A DNA stretch of 48,123 nt from DASUHT01 sp038230835 (GTDB lineage: Bacteria > Actinomycetota > Thermoleophilia > Gaiellales > JAICJC01), in NCBI GenBank assembly GCA_038230835.1, contig JBBRMM010000025.1:1-48123 (forward strand). Reading direction: 5' to 3'. The position numbers and the translations under genes are program-made. The first letter of the stretch is position 1, and every line of letters begins with the position of its first letter. Below the pieces are notes generated by a model that searched no databases, was not told the DNA's origin, and was given only the letters and a program-made list of their open reading frames with translations. This document shows, piece by piece, positions 23,676 to 31,085 of this stretch.

Positions 23676-24624
23676 CGCTGAGTGCTCCCTGGCCGACCAG
23701 CCGCCACTGGGCGTGAATCCGCCGTTGAGATCCGTCGCTCGTGTGGCAGGTGCCGTCGAACCCCTGCGGCCGCACGCTGTCGACGGTCCCCAGACAGCGA
23801 TCACCGCTGGGCAGATATTCGATCTGGAGCGACGTTCGCTCCGAACTGGTCGACGTCAGCAGCAGGTCGGCGCGCACCAGCACGCGCTGGCCGCCGGAGC
23901 CGTTGCCGGCCATCGACACCACGGCGGTGGACGCCCGCTGCTGGCTCAGGATCCGACCGTTCAGAGTATCGCTGAACGCGGCTGCGTTCCACACCTTCGG
24001 GTGCGCTGCGGCCGGACCGAGCGCCACGAAGGCAACCAGAGCCGCGCCACCCGCACCCGCGAGCAGGCTGGCCTGGCGCGTCCAGCCGGCGCCGCGCGCG
24101 AGCGCGACGCGCCACCACAGGGCCGCGCTCACCGATCCGACGGCCACCGCATACAGCGCCACCATCCACGGCGCGCTGCGATCCGTGCCCATGGTCACAC
24201 CATGCGCCGTCGCCGCCAGCCATATCGCGAAGTTCAGGTAGTGCGCCCGGCGCCAGAACACGTACGGCAGCCGGCCGCGGTAACGGTTGGTGATCGCGAG
24301 CGCCAGCAGCAGTTCGGCGGCGGCAACCCCCAACCCGACCGGGAGCGGCCGGTAGTGGGCGGTGAACGGGACCGCCAGTTCCGAGATCGTGAACGGCAGG
24401 AACGAGTCGATCGCGATCGCGATCACGTGGATGCTGATGAAGGTTCCCACCAGCAGTCCGCCGAAGCGGTGCACGTCTTCGACCGCAAACCGTGGCCAGC
24501 GTGGAATCGACGCCTTGCCGCCCATGGCGATCCCCAGGGTCACGACGGTCGAGAGCACGAGGTACGCCGCAATACCGGCAGCCCTGGCGGCGTACCAGTC
24601 GGCCGGGTTCGACGTCAGGTGCAC
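23650..24624 (-). CDS. Ferric-reductase-like transmembrane heme protein
   Basis: 324 aa with about six membrane helices. Paired histidines suited to heme ligation lie in VHRFGG, ISIHVIAIAID, RRAHYLNF and AATAHGVTMG, the layout of ferric reductase-like (FRD/MsrQ) domains that carry electrons across the membrane. After the last helix comes an extracytoplasmic C-terminal domain of about 110 residues with two Cys (DRCLG, GTCHT). No cytosolic FAD/NAD domain is fused. GTG at 24624 chosen: it overlaps the apbE end by 10 nt, and the upstream open frame is spurious. Confidence 0.8.
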   Translation of the reverse strand: MHLTSNPADWYAARAAGIAAYLVLSTVVTLGIAMGGKASIPRWPRFAVEDVHRFGGLLVGTFISIHVIAIAIDSFLPFTISELAVPFTAHYRPLPVGLGVAAAELLLALAITNRYRGRLPYVFWRRAHYLNFAIWLAATAHGVTMGTDRSAPWMVALYAVAVGSVSAALWWRVALARGAGWTRQASLLAGAGGAALVAFVALGPAAAHPKVWNAAAFSDTLNGRILSQQRASTAVVSMAGNGSGGQRVLVRADLLLTSTSSERTSLQIEYLPSGDRCLGTVDSVRPQGFDGTCHTSDGSQRRIHAQWRLVGQGALSGVVTSRSA

Positions 24625-25481
24625 GCGGCCTCGACCTCGGCGCCGGCTCCGGTGCGCCAGGTGCTGTTGACCACGACCGCCCCGCCTGCATCCACAAAGC
24701 GCCCCGCCACACCGCGCTCGTCCAGCCACTCCGGCCCCTCGTCGCCCAGCAGGAACGCCGCCCGCGCGGCCACGTCCGCGTGGAGGCAGTTGGCCCCGCA
24801 CGCGCTGACCTGCGTCCACCGCGAGTCCGACGGCAACCCGGTGCGAGGGTCGATCAGATGATGCACCCGGCGCCCCGCGCGTTGCCAGGCGCGGTGGGTG
24901 GAGCCGCTGGTGGCGATTGCACCCGACGCGACGCGGATTGCGCCTCCGCCGGGCAGCCCGACATCCACGCCGCCGCGCGTGGCCAGGTCGCCGCCGGCTG
25001 ACACCCATCCGTCACCTGCGATCAGTGCCAGTGCGGCGTCGACGGCCATTGCCTTGACGACGCCGTTCAGGTCGAGGCTCACGCCGCGCGGCATCTGCAA
25101 CAGCCGCCCGGCCCGGCGCAGCGACCGCCAGCTTGTGAGGGGGCCCGCATGCACCGGAGCACCGTCGCGCTCGATGTCGGGGAGGTTTCGGTCATAGCCG
25201 GCCGCCGTCAGGGCGGCGCCGATTGTGGGGTCGACCAGGCCGCCGGTCTCGTCTGCGGCCCACAGGGCGCTGTCGAGCGCGCGGGCAAACGGCGTCGAGA
25301 CGATCACCGGCTCGCCGGCGGCCCGGTTGACCAGGCTGAGCTCGCTGGTGGCGACGAAGCGGCTGAACGTGCGCTCGCGGTCGGCGAAGAGCTGCTGTAC
25401 GGCGGCGAACTCGGCGCAGCCGGCACCGGCCACCAGGATTCGGCAGCTCATCGCCTGGAACTCTCGCAGCGGCGGGCTCAT
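24615..25481 (-). CDS. apbE: FAD:protein FMN transferase
   Basis: 288 aa. ApbE-family motifs: DETGGLVDPTIGAAL, SLDLNGVVKAMAVD (flavin-binding/turn region), SAGGDLATRG and HLIDPRTGLPS. The enzyme attaches FMN to Thr/Ser of partner proteins exported across the membrane. It appears cytosolic here (no signal peptide), as in several operon-borne forms. ATG at 25481 overlaps the upstream small-protein stop as ATGA. Its target should be encoded nearby, but neither neighbour has an obvious flavinylation motif. Confidence 0.85.
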   Translation of the reverse strand: MSPPLREFQAMSCRILVAGAGCAEFAAVQQLFADRERTFSRFVATSELSLVNRAAGEPVIVSTPFARALDSALWAADETGGLVDPTIGAALTAAGYDRNLPDIERDGAPVHAGPLTSWRSLRRAGRLLQMPRGVSLDLNGVVKAMAVDAALALIAGDGWVSAGGDLATRGGVDVGLPGGGAIRVASGAIATSGSTHRAWQRAGRRVHHLIDPRTGLPSDSRWTQVSACGANCLHADVAARAAFLLGDEGPEWLDERGVAGRFVDAGGAVVVNSTWRTGAGAEVEAACT

Positions 25482-25744
25482 GAGACCGCGGTGGCCGCGC
25501 TCGGGGGAGCCTGAGCCGGCGCCACCACGCCGCCGGAGATCTGGTCGCGGCGCACCGCCGAGAGGAACGGCTGCGGCACCCCGAGCGGACGCACCCCGTG
25601 CCGGACGTGTCCGGCGTGGGTGTTCTTGGCGAGGGCCATCGTGCCGCCGAATGCGAGCAGGCCGACTGCAGCAAGACCGACCTTGGCCAGTGCCGCGCGG
25701 TGCCTCGCGGCTGCGATGCGGGACGCCTTTTCGGTGCGAGCCAT
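25478..25744 (-). CDS. Small membrane-anchored protein of the ApbE redox operon
   Basis: 88 aa: a basic N-terminal 19 residues, one transmembrane helix (about 20-39), and a short outside tail with a His cluster HAGHVRHG. It is the first gene of the four-gene operon and overlaps apbE (ATGA). I do not recognise the family; linkage suggests a role in the membrane redox chain. A TAAACC -10-like element lies 6 nt before the ATG. Confidence 0.65.
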   Translation of the reverse strand: MARTEKASRIAAARHRAALAKVGLAAVGLLAFGGTMALAKNTHAGHVRHGVRPLGVPQPFLSAVRRDQISGGVVAPAQAPPSAATAVS

Positions 25745-25815
25745 ACCGTAGGTTTAACCTGCGCTGATTGGAAATGCTTGTAGTCGGCCTGTGAGGGAGC
25801 TGGGAACGGCCGGAT

Positions 25816-25844
25816 TTGACATCATAGTGAGTCTTCACTAACCT
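25816..25844 (+). promoter_or_regulatory. tetR-operon promoter with operator in the spacer
   Basis: TTGACA (25816-25821), a 17-nt spacer and TAACCT (25839-25844), 8 nt before the tetR ATG. A palindrome TAGTGA-GTCT-TCACTA (25825-25840) fills the spacer and enters the -10, the classic place for autorepression by the TetR protein encoded just downstream. Confidence 0.65.
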
Positions 25845-25852
25845 CCCGCCGG

Positions 25853-26473
25853 ATGACGCTCGACCGGCCCCGACTGTCCGCCGAGGACCGGCGCACCTGC
25901 ATCCTGGATGCCGCCCGCCACGAATTCGCACGGCGCGGATTCCACGGCACGGGGACGGCCGAGATCGCCGGCCGCGCCGGCTGCTCCGAGCCGATGCTGT
26001 ACAAGCACTTCCGCTCCAAGCAGGCGCTCTTCGCCGCCGTCCTGACCGACGCCGGGCGACGGATGGGCGCCCGGGTGGACGAGCTGATCGCCGACGCCGA
26101 CGACCCGCTCGAGGCCTCCCTGCTCCATGTGACGCAGCGCGCCACGACCGACGAGCTGATCGTCGAGGTGATTCGCCTGCGGACGCTTGCCATGTCGCTG
26201 GTGGACGTGCCGGAGGTGCGCGAGGCGCTCGAGCAGAACGCCACCGTCATGCTGGCCCGGGTCGAGCGTGTGCTGACCGAATCGCGCAAGCTCGGCCACG
26301 TGCGAAGCGACATCGATCTTCAGTGGGCGGCCTGGATCTGGCTCGGGTTCACCCTCGCCGCCGGCTTCGCGCATGCCCTCGACCCCGACCGCGCTCACGT
26401 GATCTGCCCTGAGATCGCGCGCACGATGGTGACTATGTTACGACCGCCGACGTTCCCCGAGGAGACCGCATGA
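25853..26473 (+). CDS. TetR family transcriptional regulator
   Basis: 206 aa. The N-terminal TetR helix-turn-helix runs from ILDAARHEFARRGFHGT to EIAGRAGCSEPMLYKHFRSKQALF; the C-terminal ligand domain ends in VTMLRPPTF. It overlaps the MFS exporter by ATGA, so it is coexpressed with its probable target. The palindrome between its -35 and -10 suggests autoregulation, relieved by an exporter substrate. Confidence 0.9.
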   Translation: MTLDRPRLSAEDRRTCILDAARHEFARRGFHGTGTAEIAGRAGCSEPMLYKHFRSKQALFAAVLTDAGRRMGARVDELIADADDPLEASLLHVTQRATTDELIVEVIRLRTLAMSLVDVPEVREALEQNATVMLARVERVLTESRKLGHVRSDIDLQWAAWIWLGFTLAAGFAHALDPDRAHVICPEIARTMVTMLRPPTFPEETA

Positions 26474-28020
26474 CCGAGGATCACCCGAACCACAAGTGGT
26501 GGACGCTGTTTGCGATGTGCTTCGCGCTGTTCATGATCATGCTCGACAACACGATCGTGAACGTGGCCCTGCCGTCGATCCAGCGATCCCTGCACACCAC
26601 TCCCGAGAACCTCGAGTGGACGATCAACTCCTACGTGCTGGCCTTCGCGGCGCTGATCCTGTTCGGCGGCAAGCTGGGCGACCGGTTCGGGCGCAAGCGG
26701 ATCTTCCTCTTCGGCCTGGCGGTCTTCACGCTGGCGTCGATGGGCTGCGCGCTCGCCCAGACCGACAGCCAACTGATCGCCGCGCGGGTCGTTCAGGGCT
26801 TCGGCGGCGCGCTGCTCAACCCGCTCTCGCTCTCCATCCTGGTCGCCGCCTTCCCGCGGCCGCAGCTTCCCACTGCGATCGGCGTGTGGGCGGGCATCTC
26901 CGGTTTGGGCCTGGCGGTGGGGCCGCTGCTGGGCGGGTTCCTGGTCGAGCACTACTCGTGGTCGGCCGTCTTCTGGGTGAACGTGCCGGTGGGCGTGGTT
27001 GCCGCCGGGGTCACCCTGTGGGCGGTGGTCGAGTCGCGCGACCAGAAGACGCACAGTCTGGACGTGGTGGGCACGGCCCTCGTCACCGGCGGCCTCTTCC
27101 TGCTCACGTGGGGCCTGATCAAGACCGCGTCGCACGCCTGGCTGTCGGTCTACACGCTCGGCTTCCTGGTCGGCGCGGTGCTCACGCTGGCGGCCTTCGT
27201 CGCCTGGGAAGCGCGCCAGTCCGACCCGATGATCCCGCTTGGCTTCTTCCGATTGCGGGCGTTCACGACCTCGAACATCGTGGTCGCGCTGGTCGGCGTG
27301 GGCCTGTTCGGGATCATCTACTACCTCACGCTGTACTTCCAGAACGTGCAGGGCTACTCCCCGCAGGCGGCCGGCGTGCGGTCGTTGCCGATGACCATGA
27401 TGATCCTGTTCGTTGCCCCGATCGGCGGCCGGCTGCTGAACAAGCTGGGGCCGCGGGTGCTGATGACGGTCGGCATGCTGCTGGCCGCGAGCGGCCTCCT
27501 TGCCCTGTCCTTCCTCGGCGTGCACTCGTCCTACAACGCGATCTGGCCGTTCCAGATCATGATGGGGGCGGGCATGGCCCTGACGATGCCCTCGGTCTCC
27601 TCCACCGGAATGGCGGCCGTCGACCCGTCCAAGGCAGGGATCGCGTCGGGAGTCATCAACGCCTCGCGCCAGGTCGGCGGAGCACTGGGGATCGCCGTCC
27701 TGGGCAGCATCGGGAGCATGCTCGCGGCGGACAGCTGGCACACCAAGGTGGCCGCGCTTCCGGCCCAATTCCATCAGCAGGCGCTGGCGCTGACGCCGCT
27801 CGTGCAGGGTGGACAGGGCCGGCTGATCGCCCAGAAGAGCGGGCACCCGCAGCTCGGCCAGCAGGCCCTCGAGGCGTTCCAGCACGGCGTGCGCGGGGCG
27901 TTTCTGACCGGCAGCGGGCTGCTCTTCGTTGCCGCCGCGGTGGCGTTCTTCGGGATGCGCAACCTGCCCGCCCGCGCGACCGCGACCGCCGCGGCGCCGA
28001 CCGCAGCGGTGGAGGTGTGA
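26470..28020 (+). CDS. MFS drug:proton antiporter, DHA2 (14-helix) family
   Basis: 516 aa, 14 predicted helices. Diagnostic motifs: LDNTIVNVALPSI (motif D1 of DHA2), GGKLGDRFGRKR (motif A), RVVQGFGGALLNP, and GLAVGPLLGGF (motif C, antiporters). It is expected to export hydrophobic toxic compounds using the proton gradient. It is coupled to the TetR regulator by a 4-nt overlap, and a glyoxalase-like gene overlaps its stop as GTGA. Confidence 0.92.
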   Translation: MTEDHPNHKWWTLFAMCFALFMIMLDNTIVNVALPSIQRSLHTTPENLEWTINSYVLAFAALILFGGKLGDRFGRKRIFLFGLAVFTLASMGCALAQTDSQLIAARVVQGFGGALLNPLSLSILVAAFPRPQLPTAIGVWAGISGLGLAVGPLLGGFLVEHYSWSAVFWVNVPVGVVAAGVTLWAVVESRDQKTHSLDVVGTALVTGGLFLLTWGLIKTASHAWLSVYTLGFLVGAVLTLAAFVAWEARQSDPMIPLGFFRLRAFTTSNIVVALVGVGLFGIIYYLTLYFQNVQGYSPQAAGVRSLPMTMMILFVAPIGGRLLNKLGPRVLMTVGMLLAASGLLALSFLGVHSSYNAIWPFQIMMGAGMALTMPSVSSTGMAAVDPSKAGIASGVINASRQVGGALGIAVLGSIGSMLAADSWHTKVAALPAQFHQQALALTPLVQGGQGRLIAQKSGHPQLGQQALEAFQHGVRGAFLTGSGLLFVAAAVAFFGMRNLPARATATAAAPTAAVEV

Positions 28021-28361
28021 CGGAGCTCGATCATGTCCAGCTGGCCATGCCAGCGGGAGGCGAGGAGGCTGCGCGCGGGTTCTATGCGGGGCTGCTCGGG
28101 CTGGTGGAGCAGTCCAAGCCGCCGCCGCTGCGGGCGACCGGCGGCGTGTGGTTCGAGCCGGGCGTGCATCTTGGTGTGGAGCGTGGGTTCACGCCGGCGC
28201 GCAAGGCCCACCCGTGCCTGCGGGTTGCCGGCCTCGACGCATATGCCGACCGGCTGCAGGCGGCCGGTCACGACATCGAGTGGGACGCGCGCTGGCCGGG
28301 CCGGCGGCGATTCCACACCCACGATCCGTTTGGGAACCGGCTTGAGCTCGTTGAGGACTAG
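28017..28361 (+). CDS. Glyoxalase/VOC superfamily protein
   Basis: 114 aa single VOC module: TELDHVQLAMP (first metal/substrate strand), FYAGLLGLVE, a central GGVWFEPGVHLGV strand, and HTHDPFGNRLELVED at the C-terminus. VOC proteins act as lyases, dioxygenases or resistance-type binding proteins; the reaction is not defined. GTG start overlapping the MFS stop (GTGA), so it belongs to the TetR-regulated operon and may modify or bind the exported compound. Confidence 0.83.
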   Translation: MTELDHVQLAMPAGGEEAARGFYAGLLGLVEQSKPPPLRATGGVWFEPGVHLGVERGFTPARKAHPCLRVAGLDAYADRLQAAGHDIEWDARWPGRRRFHTHDPFGNRLELVED

Positions 28362-28380
28362 CCCACCGCGGCCGCCCGCC

Positions 28381-29694
28381 GTGAGCGATCGCGGGCTGGT
28401 TGCGACCTCCAGCCCGCACGCGGCTCGGGCCGGCCTGCGGGCGCTGGAGCAGGGCGGCAACGCCTGCGACGCGGCGCTCGCGGCCGCCGCGACGCTGGCG
28501 GTATGCGAGCCCAATCAGTGCGGCCTCGGGGGCGACCTGTTCGCACTTGTGCTCCACGACGGCGACCGGCCGGTGGGACTGAACGCCAGCGGGCGGGCAC
28601 CGGCCGCCCCCGGCGAGGCGTTGCCGCAGGAGTTCGGGGAGCGCAGCGTCACCGTGCCGGGCTGCGTCGCGGGCTGGACCGACCTCGCGGAGCGCTTCTC
28701 ACGGATGGGGCTCGAGCCGGCGATCGGTCCCGCCGTCGACCTGGCCGAGCGGGGGTTCGTGATCCCACCGCGGGCGCGCGCGGGTTGGCTGGAGAGTCAC
28801 GCCGAGCTGAGCGGTGAGGCGGCCGCGGTGATGGCGCCGAGCGTGCCGTTCCGCAACCCGGCCATCGCCGTCGCGCTGCGGGCGGCTGCGGCCGGCGACT
28901 TCTACACGGGCCCGGTGGCCGACGCGATCGCGTCGGCCTGCTGGCTGGACCGCGCGGATCTGGCGGCGCACCGGAACGACTGGGTGGTGCCGCTGGAGTT
29001 CGCCCACCGCGGCCACGCACTGCTCGAGCTGCCGCCCAACGGCCAGGGATCGATCGCCGGCTGGGCCATCGAGGAACTGGATGCAGACGTCTCCGCCAAC
29101 GCGCAGGTCGAGGCGCTGGCGCGGGCCTACGCCCGCGGCTACGCCTCGATCGGCGGCACGGCGTACGTGTGCGCGGCCGACGGTGAGGGGATGGCCGTGT
29201 CCCTGATCCAGAGTGTCTACTACGGCTTCGGTTCACGCGTGCTGGTGCCGGGGTTCGGGTTCATGCTGCAAAACCGCGGCGCGGGCTTCGTGGTCGAGCC
29301 TGGGCACCCGAACGATTTTGCCCCTGCCAAGCGGCCGTTCCACACCATCATCCCGGCCGGGCTGATGGACGCCGGCGGGCGGTGGACGGCGGTGCTCGGT
29401 GTGACCGGTGGCCAGTTCCAGCCCCAGGGGCACGTCCAGGTGACCGTCAACCTGCTCGACCATGCGATGGATCCGCAGGCGGCGCTGGATGCCCCCCGAT
29501 ACCGGCTTGAAGAGGACGGTTCGGTGTCGCTGGAGCCGCCGCTGGCGGACCTGGCACCCGGCTTCGGGAGACCGGCGCGGGTGCTGGACGAGCCGGGCAA
29601 CTTCGGCAACGGCCACGTGATCGTGCGCGACTCGGACGGCCTCCTGTGGGGAGGGAGCGAACCGCGTCGCGACGGATTGGCGCTGGGGCTATAG
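28381..29694 (+). CDS. Gamma-glutamyltransferase family protein
   Basis: 437 aa, Ntn-fold gamma-glutamyltransferase-like. Features: ATSSPHAARAGLRALEQGGNACDAALAAA at the N-terminus, CGLGGDLFAL, PPNGQGSIAG, the predicted processing site and nucleophile Thr in SIGGTAYVCAADGEGMAVSLIQS, and FGFMLQNRGAGF with NDFAPAKRPFHTIIP. It is shorter than E. coli Ggt and shows no signal peptide, so it is probably cytosolic. Start GTG at 28381, 19 nt after the glyoxalase stop. The substrate (glutathione-like or other gamma-glutamyl amides) is unknown. Confidence 0.85.
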   Translation: MSDRGLVATSSPHAARAGLRALEQGGNACDAALAAAATLAVCEPNQCGLGGDLFALVLHDGDRPVGLNASGRAPAAPGEALPQEFGERSVTVPGCVAGWTDLAERFSRMGLEPAIGPAVDLAERGFVIPPRARAGWLESHAELSGEAAAVMAPSVPFRNPAIAVALRAAAAGDFYTGPVADAIASACWLDRADLAAHRNDWVVPLEFAHRGHALLELPPNGQGSIAGWAIEELDADVSANAQVEALARAYARGYASIGGTAYVCAADGEGMAVSLIQSVYYGFGSRVLVPGFGFMLQNRGAGFVVEPGHPNDFAPAKRPFHTIIPAGLMDAGGRWTAVLGVTGGQFQPQGHVQVTVNLLDHAMDPQAALDAPRYRLEEDGSVSLEPPLADLAPGFGRPARVLDEPGNFGNGHVIVRDSDGLLWGGSEPRRDGLALGL

Positions 29695-29710
29695 TCGAAG
29701 AGATTGAATC

Positions 29711-30454
29711 ATGAGCCGCGAGCGGTCGGTCTGCTGGCATGTGTCTTCGAGCGTGAACCGCGCGTCGATCGAGCGCTACGGGTTGGACTGGCGGCGGATG
29801 GGCGCGACCGGAGGCGTCGCGTCCGGGGGTGCGGGGATACCTGGGTTCGTCCCACGGCCGGAGGCTGCGGGCGTCTTCCTGTGCGAAACGCTGGACGATG
29901 TGGAGATGTTTGTGAGCTTCGGGCAGCACCCGATTGTCGATGTCTGGGAGGTCCACGCGGCCGGCCTCGATCTCGCGGACAGCCCGGACGGCTGGCTGCT
30001 GGTCGGAGCCCCGATTCCACTAAGTCGTTTGCGGCTCGCGCAGCGGGACCGGTCGTCGGAGCGGAGGACGCTCTCGTCGGTGGCGCTCGCGTTCGTGAGC
30101 GGACGTCTCACGGCCGACCAGATGTCCGAGTTGGCGGGCGTCAACCCGGACAGGGGAGGCGCGATGGACGGGAGTGTTGATCCTCCCTCTGGGATGGCGC
30201 GCTCCTATTGGATACTCGAGGGTCACGACGAGTACGCCAGTGTGCAGGAGCAGATTACGCCACTGTTCAACCGGATCGCGGCCGCCGAACATGGGATCGC
30301 ACGCCTCCGCCCCGAGTGCGACTCCGCTGAGCTGGGGATCTCGATCCGGGTCGCGTCGCCGGGTACGCACGTGCCCGCCCCCTCGCTCGATCCGAGCCAC
30401 ACCGAACTGCTGGAGCGGTTAGGTGTGGAGATTCGGTTGCACACGGCTGACTGA
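29711..30454 (+). CDS. ART-like N-terminal domain fused to DUF4279-like domain
   Basis: 247 aa. Residues ~5-115 (CWHVSSSVNRASIERYGLDWRRMG, then VFLCETLDDVEMFV and VDVWEV) resemble small ADP-ribosyltransferase/RNA-2'-phosphotransferase-fold proteins in which a His near the N-terminus and a Y/R element bind NAD. Residues ~120-247 (VALAFVSGRLTADQMSELAGV ... SYWILEG ... LLERLGVEIRLHTAD) look like a DUF4279 domain. Both calls are from pattern memory and are moderate. A -10-like TATAGT lies 15 nt before the ATG. GC appears lower than in the flanking genes, hinting at transfer. Confidence 0.6.
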   Translation: MSRERSVCWHVSSSVNRASIERYGLDWRRMGATGGVASGGAGIPGFVPRPEAAGVFLCETLDDVEMFVSFGQHPIVDVWEVHAAGLDLADSPDGWLLVGAPIPLSRLRLAQRDRSSERRTLSSVALAFVSGRLTADQMSELAGVNPDRGGAMDGSVDPPSGMARSYWILEGHDEYASVQEQITPLFNRIAAAEHGIARLRPECDSAELGISIRVASPGTHVPAPSLDPSHTELLERLGVEIRLHTAD

Positions 30455-30493
30455 CCGCAGCGGTGCGGTGCAGGTCACGCTGATGTCACGAAA

Positions 30494-30526
30494 GCCAATT
30501 GGCATTCACTCGCACTGCCAAATGGC
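30494..30526. promoter_or_regulatory. Pair of GCCAAWTGGC palindromes upstream of GNAT gene
   Basis: GCCAATTGGC (30494-30503) and GCCAAATGGC (30517-30526), centres 23 bp apart, about two helical turns. They end 16 nt before the -10 TACACT (30543-30548) of the acetyltransferase gene, the position of a repressor or activator operator. The bound regulator is unknown. Confidence 0.45.
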
Positions 30527-30556
30527 ACTGTCTCCGCCTGACTACACTCGCGGTTC

Positions 30557-31081
30557 ATGGAGTCGATCTGCGTGCGGCCTGCGATCGCCGACGATGCGGC
30601 TGCGGTGACCGCCATCTACGCCCACTACGTCACGAACAGTTTGGCGACGTTCGAGGAGGACGTCCCGGCCATCGAGGAGATGGCCCAGCGGATCGACCAC
30701 GCACGGGCGGTCGGCCTCCCGTTCCTGCTCGCCTGTCGAACAGCGACCGGGGAAGTGATCGGGTTCGGCTACTGCACCAGTTACCGCGCACGGTCCGCCT
30801 ACCGGTTCACCGTCGAAGACTCGGTTTACGTCCACCCCGAAGCCTGCGGTCGGGGTGCGGGCCGGCTGCTGCTCACCGGGCTGCTCGGCGCGTGCTCCCG
30901 GGCCGGTATCCGCCAGGTCGTCGCGGTGATCGCCGACACCGCCGACTCCGCGTCGGTCGAGCTCCACCGCCGGCTCGGGTTCACCGACGCCGGCCGGCTG
31001 ACCGCCGTCGGATACAAACACGGGCGGTGGATCGACACGATCCGGCTGCAGCGCGCGCTGGACGTCGACCAGCCGGGATAG
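30557..31081 (+). CDS. GNAT N-acetyltransferase, phosphinothricin acetyltransferase-like
   Basis: 174 aa. It follows the PAT/Bar pattern closely: YAHYVTNSLATFEE near the N-terminus, the acetyl-CoA loop with VEDSVYVHPEACGRGAGRLLL, then RQVVAVIADTADSASVELHRRLGFTDAGRL and VGYKHGRWIDTIRLQR. Acetyl transfer to a small amine (phosphinothricin, methionine sulfoximine or an amino acid analogue) is expected. The ATG is 8 nt after -10 TACACT (leaderless). It ends 4 nt before the convergent diguanylate cyclase stop. Confidence 0.88.
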   Translation: MESICVRPAIADDAAAVTAIYAHYVTNSLATFEEDVPAIEEMAQRIDHARAVGLPFLLACRTATGEVIGFGYCTSYRARSAYRFTVEDSVYVHPEACGRGAGRLLLTGLLGACSRAGIRQVVAVIADTADSASVELHRRLGFTDAGRLTAVGYKHGRWIDTIRLQRALDVDQPG

Positions 31082-31085
31082 ACCG

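Noticed and set aside
26395..27885. 496-codon minus-strand open frame opposite the MFS gene
   Set aside because: His/Gln/Asp-rich repeats typical of antisense to a membrane protein; no family features.
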